Notes under the pieces: model-generated | What the model was told of the DNA's origin: nothing | The model's database searches: none | What the model saw: the letters and a program-made list of their open reading frames with translations, nothing else | DNA from: Absidia repens | Lineage: Eukaryota > Mucoromycota > Mucoromycetes > Mucorales > Cunninghamellaceae | DNA: 64,000 nt | Direction of reading: 5' to 3' | Assembly: GCA_002105175.1 (NCBI GenBank) | Contig: MCGE01000006.1 | Span: forward strand, 806,001-870,000 | Shown here: positions 1-10,035 of the stretch, piece by piece | How positions within the stretch are numbered: position 1 is the stretch's first letter | How the letters are laid out: every line of letters begins with the position of its first letter | Program-made: the position numbers and the translations under genes

Positions 1-1168
1 CTATCTCAGTTATATCTACTTCTTGAACTCAGATCCTTATATCCAGGCAAATTATTATTTCGACTAAATCTTCATGAGCGGTTTACATGCCTTATATGTG
101 AAAGGTACCTACCTATACTGCCTCCATAATTAATTTAAACCGAACATCCATAATTGTCGCGCCAGAAACAAAAAGAAATTGCTTGCCTTTGACATAGCAA
201 GTATTTGTCATTCAGTCGGAGGTATCATAATAATAATCAGTCGCCCCTTTTTTGAATCTTGTTGCTGATACTAAGGGTCTTCTCCATAGCTTATTTCTTT
301 TTTCAAAAAACCAGGTGGCAGTGCATGTCAGGCTGGTTTGATTTATGCGAAAAACCAGGTGGATGTACATGCCAGGCTGGTTTGATTTATGCTAGTTATT
401 ATCTATTCGGCAGTAGGCTTTCCCTTTTTTTTTTAAAAAAAAAAAAAAGACACAATGAGACACAAATAGTTGTGTGGCAATTGAACGTGGTTTGCATGAT
501 ACTGCCATGTATTATTTTCCATAAACATGTAAACGTTTCGTTCTTAATCTGGTAAGACAAGGTGCCATAAACGATAATATGAGTGCTCTAGTAGATACTA
601 TGGCAAAGTTTTGCTATTTGCACGATTATTTTAATAAATGAACCCTAGTAATAAACATGCCTGCTCCCCTCCGACTCCCCACAGTTATATCGAGGTTATT
701 GTTTGATTTCCTATATGGCTTTTTTCATTTTGTTCATTTCCCCTTTTTTCCCTTTTTTTCCTCCGCATTGCAGAACTTTTTAGATTTTTTATTTCTATAG
801 TCTCCAAACTACCATGTCGGGATAGCGGTGATATTTAATGTTTCATACACTATAGTTTTTTTTATTCTTATTATGTTTACAACTAAAATAATATTATAAA
901 TTTTGAATGGGTACCATTAGGATAAAGGCATATATATGACTGGCTGTAAAGGGGGGGGAGGGTGTAATGAAAAGGGAGCTCAATGAAAATAAGGGAAAAT
1001 TAGAAATGCGCTGTTCTTGATTAATTTTGAAGTACCGCTATAAGGGGGAGCTTTTTTTTTACTCTTTTATTTGTTGTTTTTGTTATTTTGTGTGAGTGTG
1101 TGTGTGTGTGTTGTGTGTGCATCCTTTTTTCTTCTACATTCCTTTTGTATATATTTTATCTATGTACT
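1..1168. other. Intergenic, no gene recognised
   Basis: AT-rich sequence with several homopolymer runs and short open frames that carry no recognisable motif. It holds the 5' flank of the ubiquitin-ligase gene that starts at 1169. The only structure seen is the short tandem duplication at 305-393. Confidence 0.6.
305..393. repeat. Two-copy tandem duplication, about 45 bp unit
   Basis: Two near-identical units follow each other. Each begins with an A-run and ACCAGGTGG and ends with CAGGCTGGTTTGATTTATGC. They differ by a few substitutions in the middle. No function is apparent. Confidence 0.75.
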
Positions 1169-2215
1169 ATGGCTTTGCACGTATCAGACGTCAGGGCGAT
1201 GACAGCGGATTCTTTTGAAACGACGCCAAGTGTACCTATACCTTCGCCAGTCAGTGCAACAATAAGACCGCCTACTACGCCAAGGATGACAAACGACAAC
1301 AAAAAAGAATCCTCCTCCATCTTACGACAGCGACTATGTAGTACTGGCCAATGCAATATACCTGAAGCTGTCCGGAACAGCAACTCAAAACAAGTAGCCT
1401 CGGTCTTCGACTATAGTTATTCTAGTAACGGTTTTTACGATTGCAATATTTGGTACGCCGAAATAAAAATGGAGACAATGGGGATGTTTGGTGATTGAAT
1501 GGAACCTTTACAAAACAGCTCACCGCACATTTTTTTTTTTTTTTTTGTATTTCCTATCTAGTTTTGATACTGCTATATACCCTGTTTTGACTGTATGCGG
1601 TCATTTATTTTGGTAGGCTCGAAAAACGCATACAAGACACAAAAATTATGTTTGTGCTCATTATTTATTTTTAGTTGGGTATGTTTGTCAAGATGGATCA
1701 ATCAACAGAAAATGAACCCCACGTGCCCTATGTGTAAAGCGGGGTGCCCAAAAGACAAAATCATCCCAGTATATGGTCGAGGCCAAGAAGAAATCGACCC
1801 AAGGTAGATTGGATAGAATCAATAAAAAAAAAATCATAAAACTTGACACTCACTTTTTTTTTCTCATGTTGTATTTAGATGTGATGCGACAATACCTTCA
1901 AGACCTACCGGGCGAAGACCAGAAGCTTTACGTGATCCCAATGTTGCTGGGAATTCATTTTTTTATTCATTTAGTACCAATCGACCAATGGATGGACATT
2001 CAATCTTTATATCAGACGTAAGTGGAGGCGGATGAATGACGATATTGACACAAAACGCTATATCATGCAAGCTGACTCTTTTGAAATATTGCTGTTGCCA
2101 TTTATTATTCTAGTCAAGACCATCACTAAATCAAGAAAATCAATCAACTGGCTTTTTATCAAGACTCATGTTGATGATCCTTAGTCTTTTTATAGTAGTG
2201 ATAGTTTTTTATTAG
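1169..2215 (+). CDS. RNF5/RMA1-type membrane-anchored RING E3 ubiquitin ligase
   Basis: Joined exons are 1169-1452, 1562-1612, 1675-1803, 1879-2017 and 2114-2215 (705 nt, 234 aa). Every junction is GT-AG and keeps phase. The RING is assembled only after splicing: CNIC closes exon 1, exon 2 supplies CGHLF, exon 3 gives CW.CL and CPMCKAG, followed by the family block IIPVYGRG...DPR. Exon 4 has IPSRPTGRRPE, typical of RNF5/RNF185. Exon 5 encodes a hydrophobic C-terminal segment (about residues 214-233) ending in FY, the tail anchor expected of this family. Known members ubiquitinate misfolded ER proteins. If exon 4 were not spliced at 2018, a stop at 2033 would give a soluble form without the anchor. 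The N-terminal 90 residues are Ser/Thr/Pro-rich and unrecognised, so the start is less certain than the rest. An AATAAA lies near 2242. Confidence 0.88.
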
Positions 2216-2929
2216 ATTAGACTTTTGACTCTTTGTATTTGAAATAAAGGCAAATGCCATATTTTTATCTATCGGCATTGTATTTTTATGGGGAAGAATA
2301 TATAGTGGACACAAATTATCTTATCGTATTTCTTATGAACATCATTATTCATCTTATGAACATCATTATTCACTGTGAATGATATTGATCGCTCTTGGTT
2401 AAAGACCTCAGCAAGATTCATAACTGTTTGATATTTATTTTTACTCGCTTCCCTTCTATGATCGATCTTTGAATTTTATTAATTTCCCCATTACATAGTA
2501 GTAATGCTTTTTTTTCCTGATGAACCTACAATCCATGGAAGATAAAATTCCACATATGCCCATTATATAAATGCTATGCGCCTTCGATGGTTTCCAGTCA
2601 AAGAGTTGAAGCTAACCTCATATTGGTACACAAGACACTTCCCCCCACCCCCAAAAAAAAGCGTGTATTTTAGATAGGCTATCACATTTCTTTTTCAAAG
2701 TGGAGTATATTTCTAATAAATCCTAGAACTGTCGCCCTGTCACTATGTCCCTGAGACAAGTGCAATGAACCACAGATGAACTAGAAAAGTACAGAAGTGC
2801 AAAACGGTCTACAGCATGGCCATGCGTAAGGCACGATCTATATTTATTTATATAATTGACCAATCAAGAATACAGCTATCTTCGACATCAAATCCAACTC
2901 TCCCAATAGCTCTTAGGCACGACTGGAGA
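2216..2929. other. Intergenic, 3' flank of the ligase gene
   Basis: AT-rich. It contains the poly(A) signal region of the upstream gene and a direct repeat of ATCTTATGAACATCATTATT near 2330-2370. No coding signal was recognised. Confidence 0.55.
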
Positions 2930-3690
2930 GTAGTCATAATGGGTGAACTAGTAAGTAAATGTTTGGTGGGACGCCAACAAAACAATTATTATAGCTCTAT
3001 TGTTCATTATTTGATGTTCTATAAAACGTCTCATTTTATTGAAGCATCGGTAGATACTAAAACTAAAGATGTGGGGTTCATATTAAGAAGGGATCTAATG
3101 GAAGGATCTATTGGACAAAGCGTGAGGAAGTCAAAGGTATTATTTGAAGGATAGTCAACACTATTCTAAAGACGCAGTTTATTGAAGGTCATTGGTAAAT
3201 ATTAACAATAAAGACAGGGGGGTTCAAAGTAAATGGGATTCAATGGAAGAATCTATGGGACGAAGCATATGTCTGAAGTGAAATTTGAAATACAGTCAAC
3301 AGTAATAATTGTAAAATGGGATCTAACATAATGGGACTGTACAGGGCATGAAAAATACTAATATGACATTTTTCATTGAAGCATATAAAAAAGAGACAGA
3401 TCTATTTATTGCATGTACAAACTATGGACAAACTAAGACGAGACTAAGCTAATGGAGGCTCCAAAAAGCACAATCCAAAATCCTGAATCCAAAATGAAAG
3501 GGTTTCCCCATGCATCTTGTAATCCCTGAGCTGAAACCCCTTCTAAACTAGTCCTGATACTATTCTAAGTTCAACATAGTCCCATAGATGTTGGTTGATG
3601 CAGAAAAACGAAGGAGAAAATGAAAATGAAAAGAAAGAGTGCCGAAAAATAAATACTCACATGGTCGGCGTTTGAAATATTATTTTTTGG
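2930..3690 (-). repeat. Dispersed repeat family arm, copy A
   Basis: The core at about 3400-3680 reads, on the plus strand, the reverse complement of segments at 15.8, 29.2, 40.8 and 51.0 kb, and the same strand as segments at 19.7 and 39.7 kb. Landmarks are TCCAAAATGAAAGGGTTTCC, CATGCATCTTGTAATCCCTG and TTCTAAACTAG. The outer part (2930-3330) resembles 19205-19480, 28855-29060 and 39360-39570. Identity looks like 70-80 percent by eye, and boundaries are approximate. It lies directly 3' of the Fanzor gene and could belong to the same mobile unit; this is inference. Confidence 0.75.
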
Positions 3691-3945
3691 TCTGTTGTAC
3701 AGCTTTTCAACTTGAATTTGAGACGGAGTGTAAATGGTTTTAGACGATGGCAAAATAAAGTTGGGAAGGGAAGTAAAATAAATTGGGATGAAGGGAAAAG
3801 GTAATTGGGACAGGAGGCAAAAGTAGGTGAGACAAACAGGTGAGCCAAGATGAGAGTAAAGGAAAGTGTGAGTCCAATGAAATATCTTTGTGTTTCATTT
3901 TCTTGTAACTTACGTGTATACATCAACACATATTTGTTATGTGGA

Positions 3946-4871
3946 TTATTGTTCAGTGGTCGGTCTTGCCAACAGCCCAGGGCGTCTTCCAGCAGTGACA
4001 AGGTTCATAAAAGCGGCGCGCAGATTCCGAGATGCATTGGTGTCCCGTTGCCACACAGTGTTACAGCGACGACACGCTAACACTGCGTACATACGTTTCG
4101 CCTGTTCACCAGGTCGGGTAATCACCGCGTTCGTGAGCTTTCTGTGACCACATTTTGAGCATACTTGCGACGTACGATATTCATCCATATTCACAAAAAC
4201 AAGTTTCCCAGACTTGTCCGCCTTTGACAAAAGATGTCGACACTTGTCAGCAAGGGATCCTTCGCCTTTTTTGTTTCTGCCGAACTTTGCGTCGCCGAAA
4301 ACCACAATCGGTACCTTGTCTTTGTCATTGTTTATGGGAGCCTTTTTCCATTTCCTATGTATCAGAAATATGTACAACAGATGTTATTATGCCTTGCATA
4401 TACATTTTTAAATTAAATAAACTTGCCTAAGCTTCGGCGGCGGCGGAGGAAGAGGAGGTGGATCATCAGTATCGTAAGACCTTGTTCGTCGTCGTCTTCT
4501 TTGTTGTGTCTGGCCAATATTTGATGATCTTTCCATGGCACCTGGTGGAGGTCTGTACTTGTGGCCGCCATCAATCAACACATTTACCAATTCGGCGTCC
4601 ATCTTTTGTCTTCCTTGGTAATTGGCGAACTGCAGACCGAGAATAGCCTCTTGCCCATAAAATTCAGTCAAAGGACTTAGCGCTTGTAATGATGATTGAA
4701 TGTATGCCTGTATCCCTTCCAAATCAGTGGTTTTGTTTGTCGTTATTTGCGCCTCCACAGTTCGAATTGCCTCAGTTTTCAATATGTTGATTTTGTTGGA
4801 CGTTTTTCTGAAGCCTGCACGAGTATAATATTCGATAGAGGATATACGTCGAATTTCAAGACCTTAACACA

Positions 4872-4917
<46 letters not shown>

Positions 4918-7900
4918 TTAGAATGTCGTCTGTCTGCCATTAGATGTCCTTTTCAATTACTCTCTTGTTCGTGGTCAGTATCGACTTGAGCATCAGCATC
5001 AGCGTGGGCGGCAATATCAGCGTGGGCGGCAACATCAGCGTGGGCGGCATCATCAGCGTGGGCGGCAATATCAGCGTGGGCGGCAATATCAGCGTGGGCG
5101 GCATCATCATCTTGGGCGGCATCATCATCTTGGGCAGCTCCTAGCAACGATATTAGTAAATAAACCAAAGAAAAAAAGAAAAAGTCAATACATAAACAAT
5201 AGTTCTTGTAGTAAACCACCATAGCCACTTACCCTCCTGTTCCACTGCGTAATTGTAAACGTCATCACTTGAACCATTGCTAGCCACATAGATTGAATTC
5301 ATGCCAGGATCTACACCCCACACATTCAAATACGGGAATTCCCACGCTTGGAAGTCTTCAGGTTGCAAATCAGGAAGAGCAGCATCATTTCGAATCGGCT
5401 TGTCGAAAGGGATTGATACAGAAAATCCGTTCGTCACGATGTACTTTGCAAATATCATCCCATTCCCTTTTCTGATTTTGTCAACGTTGAGGATGTTCGT
5501 CAATGTTTCATCGCCATGGATATATTGTGTGAGGCCCACTGATCGAAGGATTTGCCCCATGGATATGTTGTCGATTTTGATGCTTTTCTTTGTATAGGAC
5601 GGTTTCGGCACCAAGTTGTAAACTTGTTGCTTTTTCATCAAGTGATCGACTTCAGGTGTAAAGCATATTGGTAACAAATCCTGGTGGTGTTCAGGGTCCT
5701 GTAAGTATTCAACAGAATGAAGAATTTGCTGGCGAGTGTTGGCGATGGTGTTTTGTAAGGATGTAAATGACAAGTCCGACAGGTACGATAATTGTTGGCG
5801 GTCAAGGTTGTCGTTTGTCGGTATAATTTGTTGTATTGTTTTTGCCAATTTTGACCGTCGGCGTCGACCTATTCTTGAGTTTTCATCAAGTCCACGTACT
5901 ACTTCAAAGCACCAAGTGCGAGGAACTACGGTCTGTACTGGGTTTACTGCATTTGCGGTGTCGATATTGTGTTGGTCAAAAGCGCGGACAATGTTATAAC
6001 CATACTTCGTGAAGATATCGCAATGGCGAGAAATATATGCAGTTGACAGTTGCGTAGTCGAATTGTCTAGCAATGTTGCCGGTGCCCCCGCCTGTTGACA
6101 ATAGTTGATCAAATTATTCAGCAAATGACGATTTCCAAGTTGATCGTTGTCGAAGTATTGTCGTTGAGCTTCCAAAAATTGGCGATGTGGGTTGGTGTAT
6201 GTATCCTGACGAGCGCCGAGATCATCAAGTAAGGGCCGTACCTCCATAATAGCAAGATCCAAGGAGTCAAGAAGTTCTTGCGTTTCCTGGTTGATGTTAT
6301 CTGCGCCATCCACTTGCTGTTCCATCATCGTTTGCAAAGATGTCATCACACCGTTCACCATGCTGTCATTCCATCGTTCGTCGTTTAGCTGGTGTTGAAA
6401 ACCGAAGTGATTTGAGACATTCAATAGCAATTGGGTTGAAGCTTGGTACAGACGAAGCAGTTCCTGGAGTCTGGTGGATAATTGGATCAAAGAGGCAACA
6501 ATCGTGGGATCCATGGCTTCCGCTACTTCGGTTGACATTGTTCCAATTCTTGAGATAGTGATTGTGATGACTGACCGAAGGCCGGTTTCCCTGTTCATGA
6601 TACGTCCATGAAGAACACCGTATGCATTTTCAACTTCTTTTCCAAGTGAATCAGTTTGTTCTTGTAGAGCAGCCATATTATAAACACACAAAAGGTCCAC
6701 TTTCCCATCATCTAGTACAGCATTTACATCGTCTTTTATTTCGTCAGTAATGCCAGGTTGAGACAAAGCATCAGAAGACACGATTGCAATATCCGCATTG
6801 TTGACCAGACTTGCTAGGATGTGAAGCCCCAATACGTTGCAAGTTTTTTCAATCGAATCCTATGAATACAATACATGGCGGTAAGTATCAAACATTGACC
6901 TCTGTATACTTTTATTGTATTGTATTACTTACCTTTTGTTGTTCCTGTTCTAATATTTGTTCTTCAGGATCCTGCTGCTGGAGAAGTTGCTGTTGCTGTT
7001 GTTGTTGATGCTGTTGGTTCTGGCGTTGCACCATTCGCTGACGAAGACGTAAAGAAAATAAATTTGACATCCACTGCGTAAAGTCCTCAACAATTCGATT
7101 TGTAAATTTTGTCGCATATTGGGCCAACATTGGAGTCAGAATATTCGCATACGCTTTTCCATGAATTTTTTGTACAAGAAAAGCTTGTCGGGACGCTTCT
7201 GTTGGATTCAGTTGCTGATACACATTGTCGATATTCGTCGCCAAATCCATGCTGATTGAATTGTTGATGGTGATGTTGCTGCCAGTGACTTGTTGAAAGA
7301 TAGCATAAAAAAAACTCATCGTAAAGAGCTGTTTTGGTATGGGTTGGTGGTTCGTCAAAGAGTGATATAGATAAAATGTAATAAATAGGTGCACTTTTAT
7401 GACTGTATCCCGAGTGTACGAAACAACGTCGCTGATTCCCTGTAGAATTTGTTGATGATGATCCTGGTTTTCAATCCGCAGCAATGATTTCAGTCCCTGT
7501 TTCCGGCAAACCGTCGTCGTTTTACCCAATTCTTGTTGTACTTGTTGTAGTCGAGTCTGTTTCCGGAAGGGGCATTTTCGATTTGTTGATCGTGAATGAG
7601 TGGTTGCTGTTTCAAAGCTACGATGTTCAAGGCAAACCGGGCAAGAACGGACTGATTGCTTTTGACCAAGTTTTTTTCGCATTAAAGAGCCACCCCGTTT
7701 GGCCACCTTTTCGAGAGTACCTTGTTTGCGCTTACGCTTGGACCCAGCCAACTGTCTTGAAGTTGAGCCGCGAGTTGATAATGAGGAGGCATCACCGTCG
7801 CTGTTATCACTGTCGGTGTCATCATCGTTTTCCGCACGTCTTTGTTCATCTTCAGCTTTTTGTGTAAAAAAAGAAAGATTAGTAAGATTACCTTGTTTCT

Positions 7901-8087
7901 CATACTAATTTGTTTAGTACTTACCATGACGCAGGTTCGCTTGCTGTCGTTTCCACCGTTTTTTGTACATAATGATATCAAAAACTGTCATTCCTTCATA
8001 AGTTGTTAGGGGTTGAATAACATCATCCTGTGTCATATCCATCAATCTAAGCAAGTCATCCTCGATAATCAATTGATTGGCGGCCAT
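3946..8087 (-). CDS. Fanzor: eukaryotic TnpB-like (OMEGA) RNA-guided nuclease
   Basis: Exons on the minus strand, in coding order: 8087-7925, 7855-6933, 6859-5233, 5140-4961, 4862-4427, 4354-3946 (3738 nt, 1245 aa, no internal stop). Five introns keep phase; four are GT-AG and the last is GC-AG (GCAAGT donor). RuvC-I is VWGVDPG (Asp near residue 879), RuvC-II is MDEYRTS (Glu near 1168), a zinc ribbon uses CSKC and CRRC (Cys near 1175, 1178, 1204, 1207), and RuvC-III is RDTNAS (Asp near 1214). The pre-RuvC-II block GLQFANYQGRQKMDAELVN matches the Fanzor/TnpB helical segment. The roughly 870-residue N-terminal part has a CPVCL...H...C cluster near residue 125, a Q-rich tract and no other recognised domain. 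Known relatives cut DNA with a guide RNA encoded beside the gene and are carried by transposons. An upstream in-frame ATG at 8141 is an alternative start. Activity is not shown by sequence. Confidence 0.92.
4991..5140 (-). repeat. 18-bp coding tandem repeat inside the Fanzor gene
   Basis: About eight tandem copies of an 18-bp unit (plus strand AATATCAGCGTGGGCGGC and variants) fill most of exon 4. They encode alternating AAHADI/AAHADD/AAQDDD hexapeptides. The array sits just after RuvC-I and before the helical block leading to RuvC-II, a place where the family tolerates insertions. Length is a multiple of three, so gain or loss of units keeps the frame. Confidence 0.9.
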
Positions 8088-8146
8088 ACTGATGATAGGG
8101 ACCTGGAGGTATTGGTGTTTGTTAAAAAGAAAAGAAAACAAAACGC

Positions 8147-8640
8147 TGTTGCGGCTAAATTTGTGATTTTAGTCCAACTGGATTGTTCCTTGGGCGGAAT
8201 TTGAAATATCTTGTTCCTGAATCGGACAAAAATAGAATTGAGAGTAGTGAGCACCAGAACTTTTGTAGATAAAGTCCAACTGTAGAGAAAGTTTATAAAA
8301 AAATAAACTTGGAAGAGTAAAATAAAATAAAAAAGAAAAGTATTGACCTTTGTTGGTTCAATAAAAATAAGTGTATAACACACAGTAAAAATAAAAAAGA
8401 GGACTTGTAGTCACAAAAAATAAAAGAAAGTTTCTATATAGACGATAGAAACAAAATAAAAATAAGACAGTGGTTTGGTGGTTAAAAGCCTTTGTACTGA
8501 ATTTTATAAAAAAGATTGAGATAAATATATGATAATAGATAGCTTAAGAAAAAAGAGAATTGGCGGGGGAAAGGTGGGGTATTTATACTAAAAAATAAAG
8601 TGGCGGCGAGTGCCGAACGTGATAAAAAAATATAAAAATA
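8147..8640 (-). repeat. 3' LTR of the retrotransposon
   Basis: It begins TGTTGCGGCTAAATTTGTGA and shares long stretches with 14070-14580, such as GTATTGACCTTTGTTGGTTC. It lacks a segment of about 98 bp found in the other LTR, and beyond the TATTTATACTA motif the two diverge. On the minus strand that motif reads TAGTATAAATA, a plausible TATA box that would fire toward the Fanzor gene. Confidence 0.85.
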
Positions 8641-9099
8641 AAAATGATGATCGACCAGTATCCTAGACCGGATAGGAAATCAGCGGCTTCCTGTTTTCGT
8701 CCAGTTCGATACTTGATTTCAAAGTCATATTCAGCCAAGTATTGGATCCATCTTGCTACAATGCCAGATACTTTGGGTGATTGTACCAACCATCGTAAAG
8801 GTGAGTGGTCTGATATGACAGTGAATTTTTTGCCAAGTAAATAAGGCCTGAATAGTTGCAGGCTCCATACTAGGGCGAGACATTCCAATTTAGTAGCACC
8901 GTAGTTTTGTTGTCAATGGAAGATTCAGTTGATTTATATTTTTACAAATATACCCCAATCAGCCAATAGAGGAAGATATTGTATGAGTCATCTTTTTACA
9001 AACACCCCATTTCCCCTCCTCCCCGTCCATACGAGTATTCACAAATACAACATGTCTACTGTGAGTATTTCTCTTCCACAACACAACGCTACTATACCC

Positions 9100-9250
9100 T
9101 ACAAAGCAATATAATACATACTCTACAAAAACAAATCAACACATACCCTACAAACAACACAACATATACCCTACAAACAACACAACATATATCCTACAAA
9201 CAACACAACATATACCCTACAAACAACACAACATATACCCTACAATATAT
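9100..9250. repeat. Minisatellite, CTACAAACAACACAACATAT-type unit
   Basis: Five to six tandem units of about 22-27 bp, each with ACAAACAACACAACATAT and a CCTA step. It lies inside the insertion that splits RNase H. Confidence 0.85.
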
Positions 9251-9584
9251 AACAACACATATCCCTCAAAGAATAGTATATTTAACACGAAAACAACACA
9301 CGTATTCCACAAAAACAGCGTACACAAATATTTTTTCAAATGTGATTTTCTTTATTGCAGTGATATGATAAAATAGACGGTAATAGTGAAATAAGAGACA
9401 ATATACTGTATAGTAACATATAAGAGATGAAGAGGATACTAACATTGCCTTCAACAAAACAGTACACTCATACTATTCTCTTATAGCACAACCTCCCCTG
9501 CTTCATACTGAAATGCTGCTGCGTCCGAGGTGATAATGGCATATCTTCGCTTCAGGAAGGTCCCCCAAAAGCTATTTAGTGGTA

Positions 9585-9587
<3 letters not shown>

Positions 9588-9659
<72 letters not shown>
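9588..9659. repeat. T homopolymer of about 70 bases
   Basis: Uninterrupted T run, the longest homopolymer in the window. It could be the poly(A) tail of an inserted transcript on the minus strand, or simple slippage. Assembly length is likely unreliable. Confidence 0.9.
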
Positions 9660-9660
<1 letters not shown>

Positions 9661-9726
9661 TAAAGTATGTAGAACGTAGTATGTAGTATCTCTTCTTTAC
9701 TTTGTAGTATAGTTGGTATTCATTGT

Positions 9727-9727
9727 A

Positions 9728-9776
<49 letters not shown>

Positions 9777-9777
9777 T
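9727..9777. repeat. ATT trinucleotide microsatellite
   Basis: About 16 uninterrupted ATT units, between the T-run and the longer direct repeats of the same insertion. Confidence 0.95.
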
Positions 9778-9914
9778 GTATGTAGTATTGATAGTATCAT
9801 TATTATTACGTTTGAATAAAAGAAGCCCTGTTTGTTGACCCAATTATATGAATGTATGGAAGCTATAGTATTGATGTCAAGGAGTGTGTATTTCAAATGA
9901 GTCATCGTATCAGT

Positions 9915-10035
9915 CCGTATATACCCTTGTATCGTCCATTAAGTGATCACCATAAACCCGTTTATACCCTTGTATCGTCCAATAAGTGATCAACTTAGAC
10001 CTGTAAATACTCATCTATCGTCCAATAGCATTGTC
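9915..10035. repeat. Direct repeat containing TATCGTCCAATAAGTGATCA
   Basis: Two close copies and a third partial copy of a unit of roughly 45-55 bp, with the shared block CCCTTGTATCGTCCA followed by TAAGTGATCA in the first two. No function is evident. Confidence 0.8.

Noticed and set aside
1595..1807. Single-frame reading with a half RING motif, suggesting a ligase pseudogene
   Set aside because: The missing CNIC and CGHLF parts are in upstream exons joined at GT-AG sites, and a tail anchor is in a downstream exon; the gene is complete.
4421..4427. GT donor (GTTTAT) for the last Fanzor intron
   Set aside because: It gives the wrong phase into exon 6; only the GCAAGT donor keeps the conserved reading.
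4944..5144. Plus-strand open frame of Ile/Ser/Val/Gly repeats
   Set aside because: It is the opposite strand of the 18-bp repeat array in the Fanzor exon; the minus-strand reading joins a long conserved protein.
8088..8141. Upstream in-frame ATG of the Fanzor gene at 8141
   Set aside because: Kept only as an alternative: the 18 added residues are hydrophobic and low complexity, next to the LTR edge, and MAANQ at 8087 is a more plausible start.
9100..9250. Considered as a CRISPR-like array because of regularly repeated words
   Set aside because: Units are contiguous with no unique spacers and the genome is eukaryotic; it is a minisatellite.
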